Assembly (NCBI RefSeq): GCF_963576545.1
Contig: NC_083647.1
Coordinates: 4,197,507-4,261,506, forward strand
Length of the DNA: 64,000 bases
Source of the DNA: Limanda limanda
Taxonomy: Eukaryota; Chordata; Actinopteri; Pleuronectiformes; Pleuronectidae
Reading direction: 5' to 3'
Below the pieces are notes generated by a model that was not told where the DNA came from, did not search any database, and saw only the letters and a list, made by a program, of their open reading frames with translations. The translations under genes and the position numbers were made by a program. Of this stretch, positions 26,901-37,793 are shown piece by piece. The stretch's first letter is position 1, and every line of letters begins with the position of its first letter.

Positions 26901-29448
26901 CAATCCTCTTTGAAATCATCTTTCTTCTCTAGCAAAAATATTCTTTTCAGTCAAGGGGAGATACAACATTAAGTACTAGAGAGTGCTTACATCCACCAAG
27001 GCTAACATCCTGCCTTGTCATATTAAAGTGAAACAAATCTCTGCCCTCCAAGGCCTATACCCTAACCTTTCACCAAGTTTCAGATAAATCACTTCAGTAG
27101 TTATTGTGTAATACATCCCTGGCAACAATACAGGATACTAGAGTTTAAGGTGAAGTCGAAACATAACGTCTAATCTTTCTCAGCAGTCTAATAACTTCCA
27201 ATAAGTCCTTTTAGTGCAGCTGGTAACCAGAACGATCGTGCATTTTGTGATAAAAGCATGAAATTTGGTACACTTATAGCCAAAGGCATTCTCAAAAGAT
27301 TTGGATATGGAGCCACCATGAATTTTCAAAATGGCGCCCATGGCAGCCATCTTTCAAAATGGCTGTCAGTAACAACTGTTCGCTTATGAATGATGGATAT
27401 AATATGATGTTTCAGGCTTATTTACCATACATAGTACTTGGTAAATGTCTTTTGGATAATCTAAATTTGTCATTAAATATTCAAGATGGCTGACATCTTC
27501 AAGATTGCAGCCATCACTTTTATGACTGTCTGATATGGGTGATCTCGGTGTCAAACCAGTATTATTTTTTATTTCCTTTTCTTTGTGCAGAATTCAAATT
27601 TGGAACTTTACAATTGGCCAGAAGCTTCCTTCTAACTCAGAAATGGTGACCACAATAGTCACACTTGGTGACCACTGGTCACCTACAACAAGATGGCAGC
27701 CATATTTCTGAAATTAAATCTATAATTTCAAGTACACTATCATCTATTTTATTGTAATTGAAATGTTACCCAATGAAAAAAAAAAAAAGAAAAAAAGAAA
27801 GTAATAGAGTGGATGTTCGGTACTGGTAAGAATTTTCGATATTTGGCAGCCCATGAAATTGCAGCAGGGCTCGGGCCCGAGAAAGCATGTGCACTACCAG
27901 TGTTCCATGCATTGACGGGTTGTGACACTGTGTCAAGCTTTGTTGGCCATGGGAAAAAGACTGCATGGGCTGTATGGTCTGTGCTTCCAGAACTTACACT
28001 TGCCCTGTTGAAAGTGTCTTCAGCCCCAGATGACATACCACAGGAGGTAATGGCCACAATTGAGAGGTTTGTTATCTTAGTCTATGACCGAACCAGCACA
28101 TGTACAGAAATCAATATGGCAAGGAGGAAGTTATTTGCAAAGAGGCACAATGTGCAAACAATCCTACCAAGGCTGCCCTAGAAGAGCATGTTAAGAGAGC
28201 TGTATACCAAGGAGGGCACGTGTGGGGTACAGTCCTGGTGTCAACACCAGAACTACCTTCACCGTGCGAATGGGGCTGGTCAAAGTCACCTGAGGGGGAC
28301 TATGAACCCTTCTGGACATGCCTACCAGATGCAGGCCAGTCAAGTTATGAACTTGTCTCATGCAAATGCAAGAAAGGTTGTGTTGGGCAGTGTAAGTGCA
28401 AAAAATCCCACTTACAGTGCACAGCCCTTTGTGTCTGTGAAGGCGAGTGTGACTGGTCTTCCCTGTGATAGACCCTAGGTTTCCCTTGCTTAAAATGAGT
28501 ATTTTGAGATAGAAAGAAGATTCTTAGAAATTCCAAAGTTCCCAAATCAAATTCTGCATCAAGATAAATGTATAATTAAACATAGAGATCATCCATATCT
28601 AACCAGTTGGCGGCCATTTTGAATTTTCAATGAAAATGTTCCACTATCCAAAAGACATTTACCAAGTAGTATGAATGGTAAATAAGTCTGAAATATCATA
28701 TTAAATCCATCATTCATAAGAAAACAGTTGTTGCTGGCGGACATTTTGAAAAATGGCTGCCATGGGCGCCATGTTAAAAATTCATAATGGCTCCACATCC
28801 AAATCTTTTGAGAATGCCTTTGGCTATAAGTGTACCAAATTTCATGCTTTTATCACAAAATGCACAATTCCTTTATATTTTGGAACTAACCTCTTGTACT
28901 ATTTCACTTATTACCATTTGGAGAATTTTGTGATGTGTAGTGTTTTAGCAAGCCAGAGCTGCTTTGTACCATTGTCCATTGCATTTTATTGGCTATGATT
29001 ATATCATGTGAAGCCTGAAGTAACAACAGGTTGCTTTTTTCTCAATAGAAATCTTCAAGCAGCTGTCTGATGGATCGACCATGACTCTTGGTGAATCAGA
29101 GGTAACACAAGCTCTACAGAATTCTTATTTATTTTTTGAGAGTATTGTTGCGGGTGGAAATCAAAGGCAGGAGGTGCACGTGTGTGTATGTGTGTGAACA
29201 GTGGTGTATTGTCAACAGTATCTCAAAATGGTTTTATCTTCTCATAACCTGCACAGGTGTTGATTTGAAATGTCTTATTGGTAATCTCCTTTGTTTCAAA
29301 TACAATTCCACTATCATCTCTACAGGACATTGTTAATTATATGTGATGAAGTGATGACAATTTTGAGCATCTAGCAGAAATGCAGATGCAAATGAATAAT
29401 CTATCTTATCTTTATTTACAGTGGATGTACCTTTCAATGTACACTTAA
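14975..29448 (+). CDS. Calpain A, classical calpain catalytic subunit
   Basis: Calcium-dependent cytosolic cysteine protease. Exons: 14975-15211, 17205-17274, 18051-18169, 18267-18400, 18507-18681, 19363-19437, 19537-19622, 21248-21322, 21654-21814, 22239-22405, 22666-22677, 22770-22978, 23662-23707, 23857-23925, 24155-24212, 24322-24383, 24517-24585, 24798-24876, 25956-26072, 29049-29101, 29422-29448. They join in phase to 2,100 bp (699 residues). The protease core has Cys105 (GNCWFLAS), His261 (GHAYTVTG) and Asn285 (LWNPWG). A C2-like domain follows (about 324-500), then an acidic linker and a penta-EF-hand region (about 532-699). Start chosen because this ATG lies 18 bp after a conserved acceptor and gives [10 protein letters not shown]. 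Twin of the gene at 43,389; I cannot decide which numbered calpain it is. All splice sites are GT-AG, the exon 15 donor (GTTTGA) being weak. Confidence 0.93.
19026..19142 (+). repeat. Common fish short interspersed repeat
   Basis: The core GACGCTTTTATCCAAAG is a very common fish interspersed repeat. It sits in intron 5 of calpain A and is absent at the matching place in calpain B (near 45,814), so it inserted after duplication. Related copies lie at 41,740-41,815 (reversed) and 47,905-47,995. Confidence 0.65.
19676..20760. mobile_element. DNA transposon with nested insertions in calpain A intron 7
   Basis: The terminal inverted repeats are CAGGGTTTCCCCCAG at the left and CTGGGGGAAACCCTG at the right. 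The 6-bp repeat GAAGTT flanks both sides (19,670-19,675 and 20,761-20,766). Calpain B intron 7 has the uninterrupted site AGAAGTTATTTT near 46,493. Inside are a G-run (about 19,736-19,752), a second hAT-like piece bounded by TAGGGCTGC (19,711) and GCAGCCCTA (about 20,072), and an LTR-like fragment at 20,392-20,655 with a 64-bp internal duplication. That fragment is related to the solo LTR at 55,976-56,306. Confidence 0.7.
21000..21165 (+). repeat. GTGAGGACATTTTGGC fish repeat, copy in A
   Basis: This GGTTAGGGTTAG-containing repeat in intron 7 ends with AGTGTCCTCACAA, inverse to its GTGAGGACATTTT start, so it is a short inverted-end element. The same element is in calpain B intron 7 (47,170-48,165), where a hAT transposon splits it. 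It therefore predates the duplication. Confidence 0.6.
25150..25430 (+). repeat. Short interspersed repeat in calpain A intron 18
   Basis: It begins GGGCGGCACAGTGGTTTAGTG and contains CTGTCGTCTCACAGCAAGAA, a widespread fish repeat. The counterpart in calpain B intron 18 lies at 52,665-52,930, so the insertion predates the duplication. Confidence 0.65.
26180..26700 (+). mobile_element. LINE reverse-transcriptase fragment in calpain A intron 19
   Basis: The translation in broken frames gives [10 protein letters not shown], then [12 protein letters not shown], then NLLDPHQSG and [11 protein letters not shown]. These are landmarks of the reverse transcriptase of L2/Rex/CR1-like LINEs. It has frameshifts and is dead. 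A longer version with about 200 bp more of the 5' part is in calpain B (53,820-54,510). Confidence 0.65.
27238..28865 (+). mobile_element. Long-TIR DNA transposon in calpain A intron 19
   Basis: Bases 27,238-27,497 and 28,606-28,865 are inverted copies of each other over about 260 bp. Both begin, reading inward, GTGCATTTTGTGATAAAAGC. Between them is a + strand coding remnant with a Cys-rich tail (27,813-28,468). Calpain B runs straight across this position (AATAAGTCCCTTATTACTTTGG near 55,150), so the insertion is specific to A or was cleanly lost from B. The exact outer boundary and target duplication are unclear. The superfamily is not identified. Confidence 0.65.
27813..28468 (+). pseudogene. 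Transposon-encoded protein with GCDTVSSF motif and Cys-rich tail
   Basis: The first frame (27,813-28,181) carries [14 protein letters not shown], then [15 protein letters not shown] and LVYDRTS. After one frame change near 28,140-28,180 the second part (to 28,468) carries SPCEWGW and a tail of regularly spaced cysteines, CKCKKGC-x3[10 protein letters not shown] and on. I associate this protein type with multicopy, transposon-borne genes of fish and invertebrates but cannot name its superfamily. The tail resembles CXC-type zinc-binding modules. The 5' part of the gene is missing, so it is a defective copy. Confidence 0.5.
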
Positions 29449-29512
29449 ACTGACAGAGAAGATGAGCTGCAGGACTGATTTGGAACAACTGCAGCAGACG
29501 ATGTGCAAATAG

Positions 29513-29518
29513 AATAAA
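29513..29518 (+). promoter_or_regulatory. Polyadenylation signal of calpain A
   Basis: AATAAA lies 65 bases after the stop codon at 29,446-29,448, a normal distance for a short 3' UTR. The segment holding it is deleted in calpain B. Confidence 0.6.
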
Positions 29519-29519
29519 A

Positions 29520-31500
29520 GAACTAACAAAGTCATCTCTTTTTCAATTCAGCTGTTCTATATTTTTTGAACTACAGGGCTTTTCTTTCACTCCATTGCAA
29601 AGCTGAGTGGGAGAACAAATGGGATACACACACACAGATATGCTATCAGATACCCTTTTTTAACAAATGCTACACTTAAAACAGGGAAAATCTAGTCAAT
29701 GTACTAATGCACAATGTGTCTCCCTGAATGAGTACTGTTCATTTTATGTGGGTTACTGCATTTTCTGATTTACTAGTAGATGGTAATACTATTTTTTGGG
29801 GCCATGCAATAAGCATGTTGCACACAACTTTGGTTGAAACTTTCATATTTCAACATTTATAGATGAATTGCCATAAGACCTGGTTTATTGCATGTATTAC
29901 TGGTAACCATAAAGCCATAATGCTTTCTGTAATCGTCCACATCTGTCTCTATATAGTTACCATGTTGTTAACAGTGAATATGTTTACATGGACAGCAACA
30001 TTTCAATATTAATCCGATCAAGACATAGATTAAGATAATGTCATATACAGAGAATTTATTGATTATTTGAACCTGAATAAGGTCCTACTCAGAATAAGCA
30101 ATATTCAAATCAAGAAATTTGGACTATTCCAAGCTAAAGCAGATTATGACAACATGAATAGGTCTTAGTAACATTAAAAGGTCCTGTTGGAGTTTTCATT
30201 GTATTTTCTGACATCGCATACGGCAGTAACCAACTGCTTGATGATATTTGCCCTGGGTGTAAACAAGATGCTATTTCAAGTTGGGGTTTTAAATCTGTTG
30301 GATTGACATCGGACATAATGGCTTAGTGGACATAGTAATCAGTCCTTACCAGACCTTGCTCTGTGAAATGAAAATATGAATGTGCAAGACATGTAAACAA
30401 CATAATTAAAATGATTTTCTATGAAGGTCAACAGTCAGAATATTGGTGTCCATGTAAACAGTGTAATTTCATCAATACTATTCAGTAATATGTTTGGGAC
30501 GCAGGGGGAATTAGCCAATGTTAGCATGCTAGCGTGCTTAAATATAATTGTCCGTATGGTAAATGTTGTACCTGCTACTTATCAGCTTGTTAGCAATAAT
30601 GTTAGCATACAGTAGTTAACATGTACTGTGACTGGCAAGTCTTGTGAAATCTTATATCTAGTCTCTTGGATTGAATATTAGTAGAATTATTTTATATGTG
30701 GGGTAATGCTCTTTCAGTTTTCGGTGGTAGCTCTTTTTTCCAATATTATTTTTTTTTTGGGTGCAAGTGATTTGATTGAATTTAACAAAATAAAGATATT
30801 ATTCAGTGTAAGTGTATGAACAGTTATTTTGACTTTTAAATTCCTTGCAGATATCTTAAAGGTTGGAAAGAGAATGGATTAAGAAAATTAACTTGTCAAT
30901 GCATTGCCTTGTGATCAGTCATTTTTGTCCACTTTAAAAAAATATGCAGACGCTTTTATTTTTTGTGCAAACAAGTAAGACAATTATCTGGATATTTTTC
31001 TGTGTATGTATGCTCTGCTACTACGGATGCTATTAAAAAGAGCAGTAAAGGATTTTATTGAGTTAGGGAAACACCAGGACATATTATGTTGAATTTCTTT
31101 TAAATCTGCTCCAAGAGAAATACAAGTTACAGTTTATTAGTATACATTTATTAATTTTAAGAATAGCAATACAGTTGAAATTATGATGAAATAATCAGTA
31201 AATTTGAGGATTTATTTCTATTACACTTTTAATAAGAATTGAACACAATTTTCATCATTTACAATTTAGTCCCAAAGCCCAGTATGTTTATCCAGTTAGA
31301 TCATCACTTAAAACCCATTATTTTGATTTTGTTTTGTCTGCATAGTTTTACAAAATAAAGAGATAGAATGAAGTGGAAATTAAGCAGCTGACAAAGTTCT
31401 TCAGGCGTGAACAAATAAAATTGACATTAAAGTTAATGAATCACACTAAAGATGTAAGCATTACCGAACAATGTAATAATTATTGATTATTGATTAGGAT
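29520..31500. other. 3' flank of calpain A, shared with B in part
   Basis: No gene is seen. Bases from about 30,240 onward match 55,650-57,280 beyond calpain B, apart from a solo LTR present only in B. Bases 29,500-30,240 have no counterpart in B. A conserved AATAAAG motif lies near 30,789. Confidence 0.55.
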
Positions 31501-31524
31501 GCTAAAGTCACAACGTTGTTTAGG

Positions 31525-31622
31525 TTAGCTGTAGCATTTGATGCGGACGGATGTCAGCACAGCAGCTAGGAATATGAAAGTTGAGTGAAGGGCGAGCACT
31601 GTTCCCCCATTTGTGGTTGTAC
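31525..31622 (-). pseudogene. Orphan last exon of mesothelin-like gene
   Basis: This is the unit-A copy of the final mesothelin exon at 57,284-57,384. It keeps the acceptor (CTTCCAG on the - strand), the Thr/Gly-rich lead and most of the hydrophobic GPI-signal core (FIFLAAVLTSV). A 2-bp insertion then shifts the frame and gives a different, charged end and an earlier stop. No mesothelin exons lie on its 5' side. The homology to B stops at about 31,729, inside what would be the last intron, where the fold-back repeat begins. It is therefore a stranded piece carried by the duplication. Confidence 0.8.
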
Positions 31623-31729
31623 CTGGAAGAAGCCAAAAACATACAGGGTGAAATTACTGTTATCATTCCTAGTATTGTCATGACTGAAAAACATACCAAA
31701 CTGCGGGTGACAAGACAAATACTAGTTCA

Positions 31730-32428
31730 GTCTGTAAAGAATTCTGTGTAGCCTGTGGTGATTGACAAATGATTAAGTTTATTATAATCGAAAGGAATGA
31801 CAATTTTAAAGGTTAAACCTGCTTGCTCATGTCCGTGTACATGTTCATGTAAACTGCTGAGTGAGCAGGTTGAAGTGGGATGAGTTCACACATTCCCTGT
31901 GAGATACCAGTTTATGCAAATCAGGGAGAGCTGCATGTGCTTGCTTTGAATTAAAAAAACATGATGAGAGTGCAGAACAGTTTTTTTCGATTGCATAAAC
32001 ACTAAAATCAAAAGTATTACATAATTGTCAAAACAATACACTAAAGGAGCAAAACATCGGCACAGATCTGCACCACTATAAGCACAATGTCAGACTCACA
32101 CTTTTTGCAAAACAATACATACAGTGTTTGCAAAACACTAAACACACTTGATTTTAGTGATTATGCAATCGAAAAAAAACTGTTCTGCACTCTCGTTATG
32201 TTTTTTTAACTCAAGGCACGCACATGCATCTCTCCCTGATTTGCATAAACTGGTATCTCAGGGAATGAGTGAACTCATCCCACTTCAACGTGTTCACTCA
32301 GCAGTTTACATGAACATGTACACGGGCATGAACAAGCAGGTTTAACCTTTACAATTGTCATTCCTTTCGATTATAATACACTCAATCATTTGTCAATCAC
32401 CACAGGCGACACAGAATTCTTTACAGGT
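31730..32428. repeat. Long fold-back inverted repeat
   Basis: The left arm (about 31,730-32,010) and right arm (about 32,147-32,428) are near-perfect reverse complements. The ends read CTGTAAAGAATTCTGTGT and, inverted, the same. A unique spacer of about 136 bp separates them. The arms meet sequence around GATTTTAGTG and TTATGCAATCGA. It has no coding content. It is either a fold-back type MITE or an inverted duplication formed at the A-unit breakpoint. Confidence 0.75.
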
Positions 32429-33609
32429 GAAACACTATGTAATTATCATTACCACGATCAGTTTTCCCCGAAGCATATGCTTTTTGTTTATTGATGACAA
32501 CACATTATATGAAGGCCCATGTAGAGATACATGAGCCTGACTCTTATGAGGATCTCAAACCTTTTGTAAGCACTGGCCATAGCTACTAAGGATGTCCATC
32601 AAACAACGGTGCACTTTGTTATACTATGAGAAGCCAGTGCTTTAAACGTGGCAGCTGTATCCTCATTGACAGCGAAACTCTCCTTCTCTTTGTCTGCTTA
32701 TGTCCCACAGCAGCCATAAGTTGTACAAGATAGGTCAGAAGCACAGGGACCCTAACCAACCAGACCCAGGTAGCTGGAGGCATTTACAGACAATATGTAA
32801 CTGTGGAAGCCTGTCTTCTATTACTTCCTGATAAACCTGTCCTTCTTACTGCATGACATATCCTATTATCAAGCCAGTCAGGTACGACTTTCAAAAGAAA
32901 ACAACATTTTGGATTTGCATACAATCAATAGTTATTCATCTAATGCTTTTATTTAAGTTTGATTGGACAGTATTTAATCATCATTGGATATAAATTGCTG
33001 AGAATCAAGATACAGGAATCAATTGAATCAACATGAAGCAACACAAGACTTCTGTTTTAACAGAAAACTCCAAAGTAAAATATATACATTAATAAATTAT
33101 CAAGTTGTGTCTTTTAGCATTGTTTGGGTGTTGACAGGCAGCAAAACACAGTTCACCATCAATACTTTTTTAGCCAACCGCAAACTAGCTTTGTGTGACT
33201 TTTCAAACACTTGTTCATCAGCACTTGTGGATGTGAAACTTTGTCTTCCAGCTGCAGAATTTCCTTTTTGTCAGTTTAGTTTGACTTTTCTTTCCTTTTA
33301 CTATTATGTCAAAAGATCATTCAATTATTATAGTTTAATAGCATTAATCATAAATTACAATCATAGATTAATTATTATTATGTATGGGAAGTTGAGGATT
33401 TCACATAAAGTAACCTTCTTACATTTCTACATAGTAATGTAACTGGTTAAGCCTACGTGTTTACCATGTGATCACCCTACTGACACTTGATTAAGACTCT
33501 TATTGGTGATTCTTCCTTTCATTTCTCACTTATAAATGTCTCTCAGACTTTCATGCAAAATTCTTGCATTTGTCAGAACAGTTCTGGATCTTATTTGTGT
33601 CACCACCAG
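32429..33609. other. Intergenic sequence before calpain C
   Basis: AT-rich, with no splice-supported exon seen. The 139-codon frame at 33,023-33,442 has the composition of random AT-rich DNA. Confidence 0.4.
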
Positions 33610-33627
33610 AGCTCAAACACTGCAGCT

Positions 33628-34645
33628 ATGCCTCCTCCCGGTGTGTGTCTGAACATCATTAAGGCTCGTCACGAGCAAGACGGTTATGGCAAACCTGAGA
33701 GTTTATTCAACCAGAACTACCAGCAGCTGAAACAGCACAGCCTCAGCCACCTATACGTAACTCCATCGGCCAGGGATTGCTGAGCCCCTCTGATCTGGCC
33801 AGCTTGGCGTGGCAGAGACCAGCGGCGACTGTTGTGACTCAAGCTAAACTGCAAACATCACCAAAAAACTCTGATTACAGCTCTTGTGCTTTAATTTCCA
33901 GAAAATCTCTCCTAATTCATCCTTCATCGTTGATGGGATCTCGAGGCTAGTCTATGGTCAAGGACTACTGGGTAGGGAAGATCCCACCTTCATTATTCAC
34001 CGTTTTACTGATGTGCTTGAATGTCTCTCTCGTACCTCAATTAACGTGTTTTTCTTAGCGCAACTGCTGGTTTCTTGCATCAATCGGAGCTTTGACATTC
34101 CAGAAAAAGGTCTTGAGACAAGTTGTCCCTCTTGAGCAAATATTTCATGAGAACTACTGCGGGATGTTTCACTTCAGGGTAAATATACACACAAAGTAAA
34201 CTTATTATTATGTCTTAGTGCTTTATGTAAATTCAGAGAACTGAAACATTGTAAGTGTCTGCTAATATCCACTGGTTGTAGTCAGTCTGTAAGCCAAAAT
34301 ACTTTAGGTCATTTTAAATATCATAATGAGTTGGTGCACACAGTTTGTCTGTATTTAAAGCTTGTAGCATGTAGTATGTACTGTAGTACACAGGTACAGT
34401 TTAAGGCTTCAAAATGTTCATCCTGTTGGCTTTGTCTCAAGGACACACATGGCAGTACAAAACTCAATTTGAATTTTACATTGATGGTGCTTTAAGTTTT
34501 ATGTGCAGCAATACTAATATTCCGATGTGAATATAAACTGCCTAAATCTTAAGCTGCTATTCAACACATTTCAATAGAAACAAGTAAATTGCACCTTACA
34601 TATTGAAATAATATATTTAAGTGATTTTCTATAAATAATGTGAAT

Positions 34646-34689
<44 letters not shown>

Positions 34690-35227
34690 GTCAACAAAAT
34701 TGACAAACTATTGACAGTACATATATTACACCTGAAGTGTTATTTTGTTCTTTCATTTGACCAGTCGTTTGTCGTTTGCCACTAAATAGTGTCTTTTTAA
34801 AAAAATATTTGTAATGTCCTATTTTTCAAATCAGTTCTGGAGGTTTGGAAGTTGGGTAGATGTCGTCATTGATGACAAGCTGCCGACAATCAATGGTAAA
34901 CTAATCTTTGTCCACCCCAAAGACAAAATGAGTTCTGGCCTGCTTTGCTGTTGAAAGCCTATGCCAAGTATGAAACTAAACAACACAGTGTTTGTCATAA
35001 ATAAATTACTTTGAACTTATTTCTATACTAGTATCGCATCTGCTTTTTTCAGAGTCTGTGGTTCCTACATCCACATAAGATCTGGAACTCCTGCAGAGGC
35101 ATTGATGGACTTCACTGGTGGTGTCCACGTGTGCATCAAGCTGCCAGATCCTCCTCCAAACCTGTTGGCGCTGATGTTCAGAGCTGGACAATTTAAGACA
35201 CTAATAGTTTGTGGGACATATCAGGGG
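33628..35227 (+). pseudogene. Calpain C, truncated calpain pseudogene (exons 1-5)
   Basis: Exon equivalents lie at 33,628-33,823, 33,902-33,971, about 34,059-34,178, 34,835-34,967 and 35,053-35,227. Exon 1 (MPPPGVCLNIIKARH) has lost about 40 bp, which changes the frame and gives a stop. Exon 3 carries one extra base at the acceptor side. Exon 4 is 133 bp instead of 134, which shifts the frame before the conserved EFWPAL. Exon 5 is intact (175 bp, FTGGVHVCIKL). The catalytic Cys context [13 protein letters not shown] is still legible. His and Asn exons and everything downstream are missing, replaced by a Gypsy-type fragment. It differs more from A and B than they do from each other, so it is an older copy. 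Confidence 0.88.
34652..34687. repeat. AT dinucleotide microsatellite
   Basis: About 18 AT units lie in intron 3 of the calpain C pseudogene. Confidence 0.9.
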
Positions 35228-35314
35228 GTAAGCCCCAATAAACCTCACAGATCCAACACTGCCAGATTATTTTTCAGCTTTTCTACCAAGTGCACTGAGT
35301 ATCCATCCAGCCAT

Positions 35315-37049
35315 CACTCCCTCTCAATCTGAGGCCCTAATCCACTTTGACCCCACATTACCAATTCAGCTGGCATGTGACGCCTCACCTTATGGTGTGG
35401 GTGCAGTAGTGTCACACATTATGCCATCAGCGAAAGAGAGACCAATTGCCTTTGCATCGAGGACACTGAGCAAGGCTGGGAATGCTGACGGGCTCTCAAG
35501 GCTCCCGCTACCTGTCGTGCACACTGAGTCAAAACAGGCTGAGAGTTGCTATTTCAAGGATATTGCTGCTGCTCATATAACATTGACTCATGTGAGGAGG
35601 CACACACGCACTGACCCGGTCATGTCTGAGGTTATGGACATAGTCGTCTGGGGAAAGAAAGGAGACGTGCCACCGAGTTTGAAGCCTTACCTGGTAAGAA
35701 GAAATGATTCAGTCCAGTCTGGATGCTTATTATGGGGCTATCGTGTCAATATTCCATCCCCACTAAGAGAGAAAGTACTAGACAAGCTCCACTCTGGACA
35801 CTGTGGTGTGGTGCGAATTAAAGAAATTGCACGCAGTTATTTCTGGTGGACAGGTCTGGATGCAGATATAGAGGAGAAAGCAAAGTAATTCTCTGCCTGC
35901 AAGCAAGTAAGAAGCCTCCCCCAGCTGGCTCCATTACATCCATTGGACTGGCCTGAAGAACCATTGCAAAGAGTCCACATAGACTTTGCTGGACCACAGG
36001 AGAACTGCATGTTCTTAGTTGTAGTTGACGCCCATAGCAAATGGCCTGAGGGTTGCTGTCATGAAGAGCACCTCCTCAGAGAGATCCATTGAAGAGCTCA
36101 GGTCTATCTTAAACCGTTTTGGTCGTCCACAACAGCTTGTTAATGATAACAGTCCGCAACTAGTGTCTGAAGAGTTCAAGACATTCATGGAAGAGAACGG
36201 TATTAAGCACCTCAATTCTGAGCCATTTCACCCAGCTACCAATGCGCTCGCTGAAAGATTTGAAAAGACCATGAAGCTGGCTCTCATGTCCTCTCAAGGT
36301 ACCCAGTCCCTCAACAGACACCTCAGTGCTTTCCTGTTGTCATACCGAAATACACCTCATGCTACGACAAAGGTGTCTCCTGCCTTGGCTATGCTCCAGA
36401 GACAACTTCGTACTCGACTTGAGCTCCTGAGACCTCAAAAGACAAGAGAGTTTGTGCACCTACAATAGAGAGCTCAAGTGGAGAGACAAGCAAAATCAAA
36501 GTTCCGGAGCTTCACAACTGGAGACATGGTTTTCACCTGAGCCACCATCCCTTGTTCCAGAGCAGGAGGCCTACCAGGACCATTATCTATCCCCAGAAAA
36601 AACCCTGACGCAACCTTCAGAACTGGACACTGTTCAGGGCACACTTAGCCCTGATCACTTCTCCCAGACCAGGAGTCATACAGTCCTCCACAAGAGACAA
36701 TGTGAATGGCTTGCCTATAGGTCGTAGCTACCTGAAAAGAGACAGACGGCCTCCTGATAGACTGACATTGTAGAGTAGAGACTAACCCCTGACATTGGGG
36801 AAGAATAATCCCCAGGGTTTAGTCCAGGAATTTAGGTAGTCTTCCCTCTTTCCATATTTTAGGCAAAGTTCTACAGCCAAAACAAGTTTGTTAAAAGTTC
36901 ATTATAGAAGTAGAAAATACAGTAAATAACATTGGGATGTATCGAAAAGAAAAAAAACAAAACGTTTGTTTAACGCAGAGACATTTCAGAGAAGATACTG
37001 AGACGGTAAAATGATTATTTTTGTTGAGCATCAAACGTAAAGGGGGAGT
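35315..37049 (+). mobile_element. Ty3/Gypsy-type fragment, RNase H to integrase
   Basis: The + strand reads an RNase H start (ACDASPYGVGAVV, about 35,380-35,480). An internal deletion then joins it directly to a GNADGLSRLP region. The zinc-binding H2C2 part of integrase (35,785-35,920) and the integrase core (36,025-36,470) follow, with DNSPQLVSEEF and a later AERF as catalytic-region landmarks. Frames are broken at least at 35,886 and 36,045. A purine-rich tract at 37,038-37,050 marks the likely start of a 3' LTR. It replaces the rest of calpain C and is a different lineage from the element in calpain A intron 1. Confidence 0.8.
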
Positions 37050-37192
37050 GATATGTTGTGTATTGACAGCCTAAATTTGTCCCTTCACGGATACTGTTAC
37101 GCCCCCTTTTATGGTACGCGCTTACGTTGTTGAAATCCTCCGCTCTCTGTAAAAACTAATACATGTTTACGAGCAATTCTCCAATGTGTCCC
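37050..37192 (+). repeat. Probable 3' LTR of the Gypsy-type fragment
   Basis: It begins TGATATGTTGTGTATTGACAG directly after the polypurine tract. The end is uncertain and no paired 5' LTR is present in the window. Confidence 0.45.
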
Positions 37193-37630
37193 GTTGTGAC
37201 GTTCTGTCATTTTAGTTTGTTGATTTCAGTCTCTTTGTGTTTTCTGTTTCCTGTTTTATTTTGTAGTCTTGTTTCCTTGTGTGTTTTCAGCTTCTCGTGT
37301 GTGTTCACTTCCTGTCTCGGTGATTGTCTTCCCCAGTCCTCATGTGTTGCACCTGTGGCTAATTCCCCCCGCCTTCCTTGTGTCTCTATATAAGGCTCTG
37401 TGTTCCCCTTTGTCAGTTCGTACTCGCTGTCATCTAAGGTTTGTCTTGTCTTGCTGTCCTGTCCAGCTTTCCCGTCCTGATCTTCCCTTTTCCCTGTGCG
37501 CCTTGCCGCTCAGCCTCTGCCCCTCTGTTTCACCAGAGAAGGCACCAGTGTTTTTGTCCTCGTGTTCTTGTCTCTCCAGTTGTCATCCTTTAGTGTTTTA
37601 TGTTTATTTTCTGTTAAAGTTGACATATCA
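37193..37630 (+). repeat. Possible solo LTR with TATA box
   Basis: This T/C-rich segment contains CTCTATATAAGGCTCTG at about 37,383-37,399 and a GTTTCCTTGTGTG style upstream region like fish LTR promoters. The ends are not clearly defined and no direct repeat was found. Confidence 0.4.
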
Positions 37631-37793
37631 TGAAAATTCCACTTTTGTAGTGCGTTAATTTGGGTATCTGGCATGTCTGCCGTCCCAAAAACTCAGCTAC
37701 CGCGTTTTGTTGTGGTTCCTCTATGTCACAAACAATACGCTAGAGTGCGTCCAATGGGATTACGACCAGAATACACGTCATAGTCACACCATA

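Noticed and set aside
33023..33442. 139-codon + strand frame before calpain C
   Set aside because: AT-rich random composition, with no splice sites or homology.
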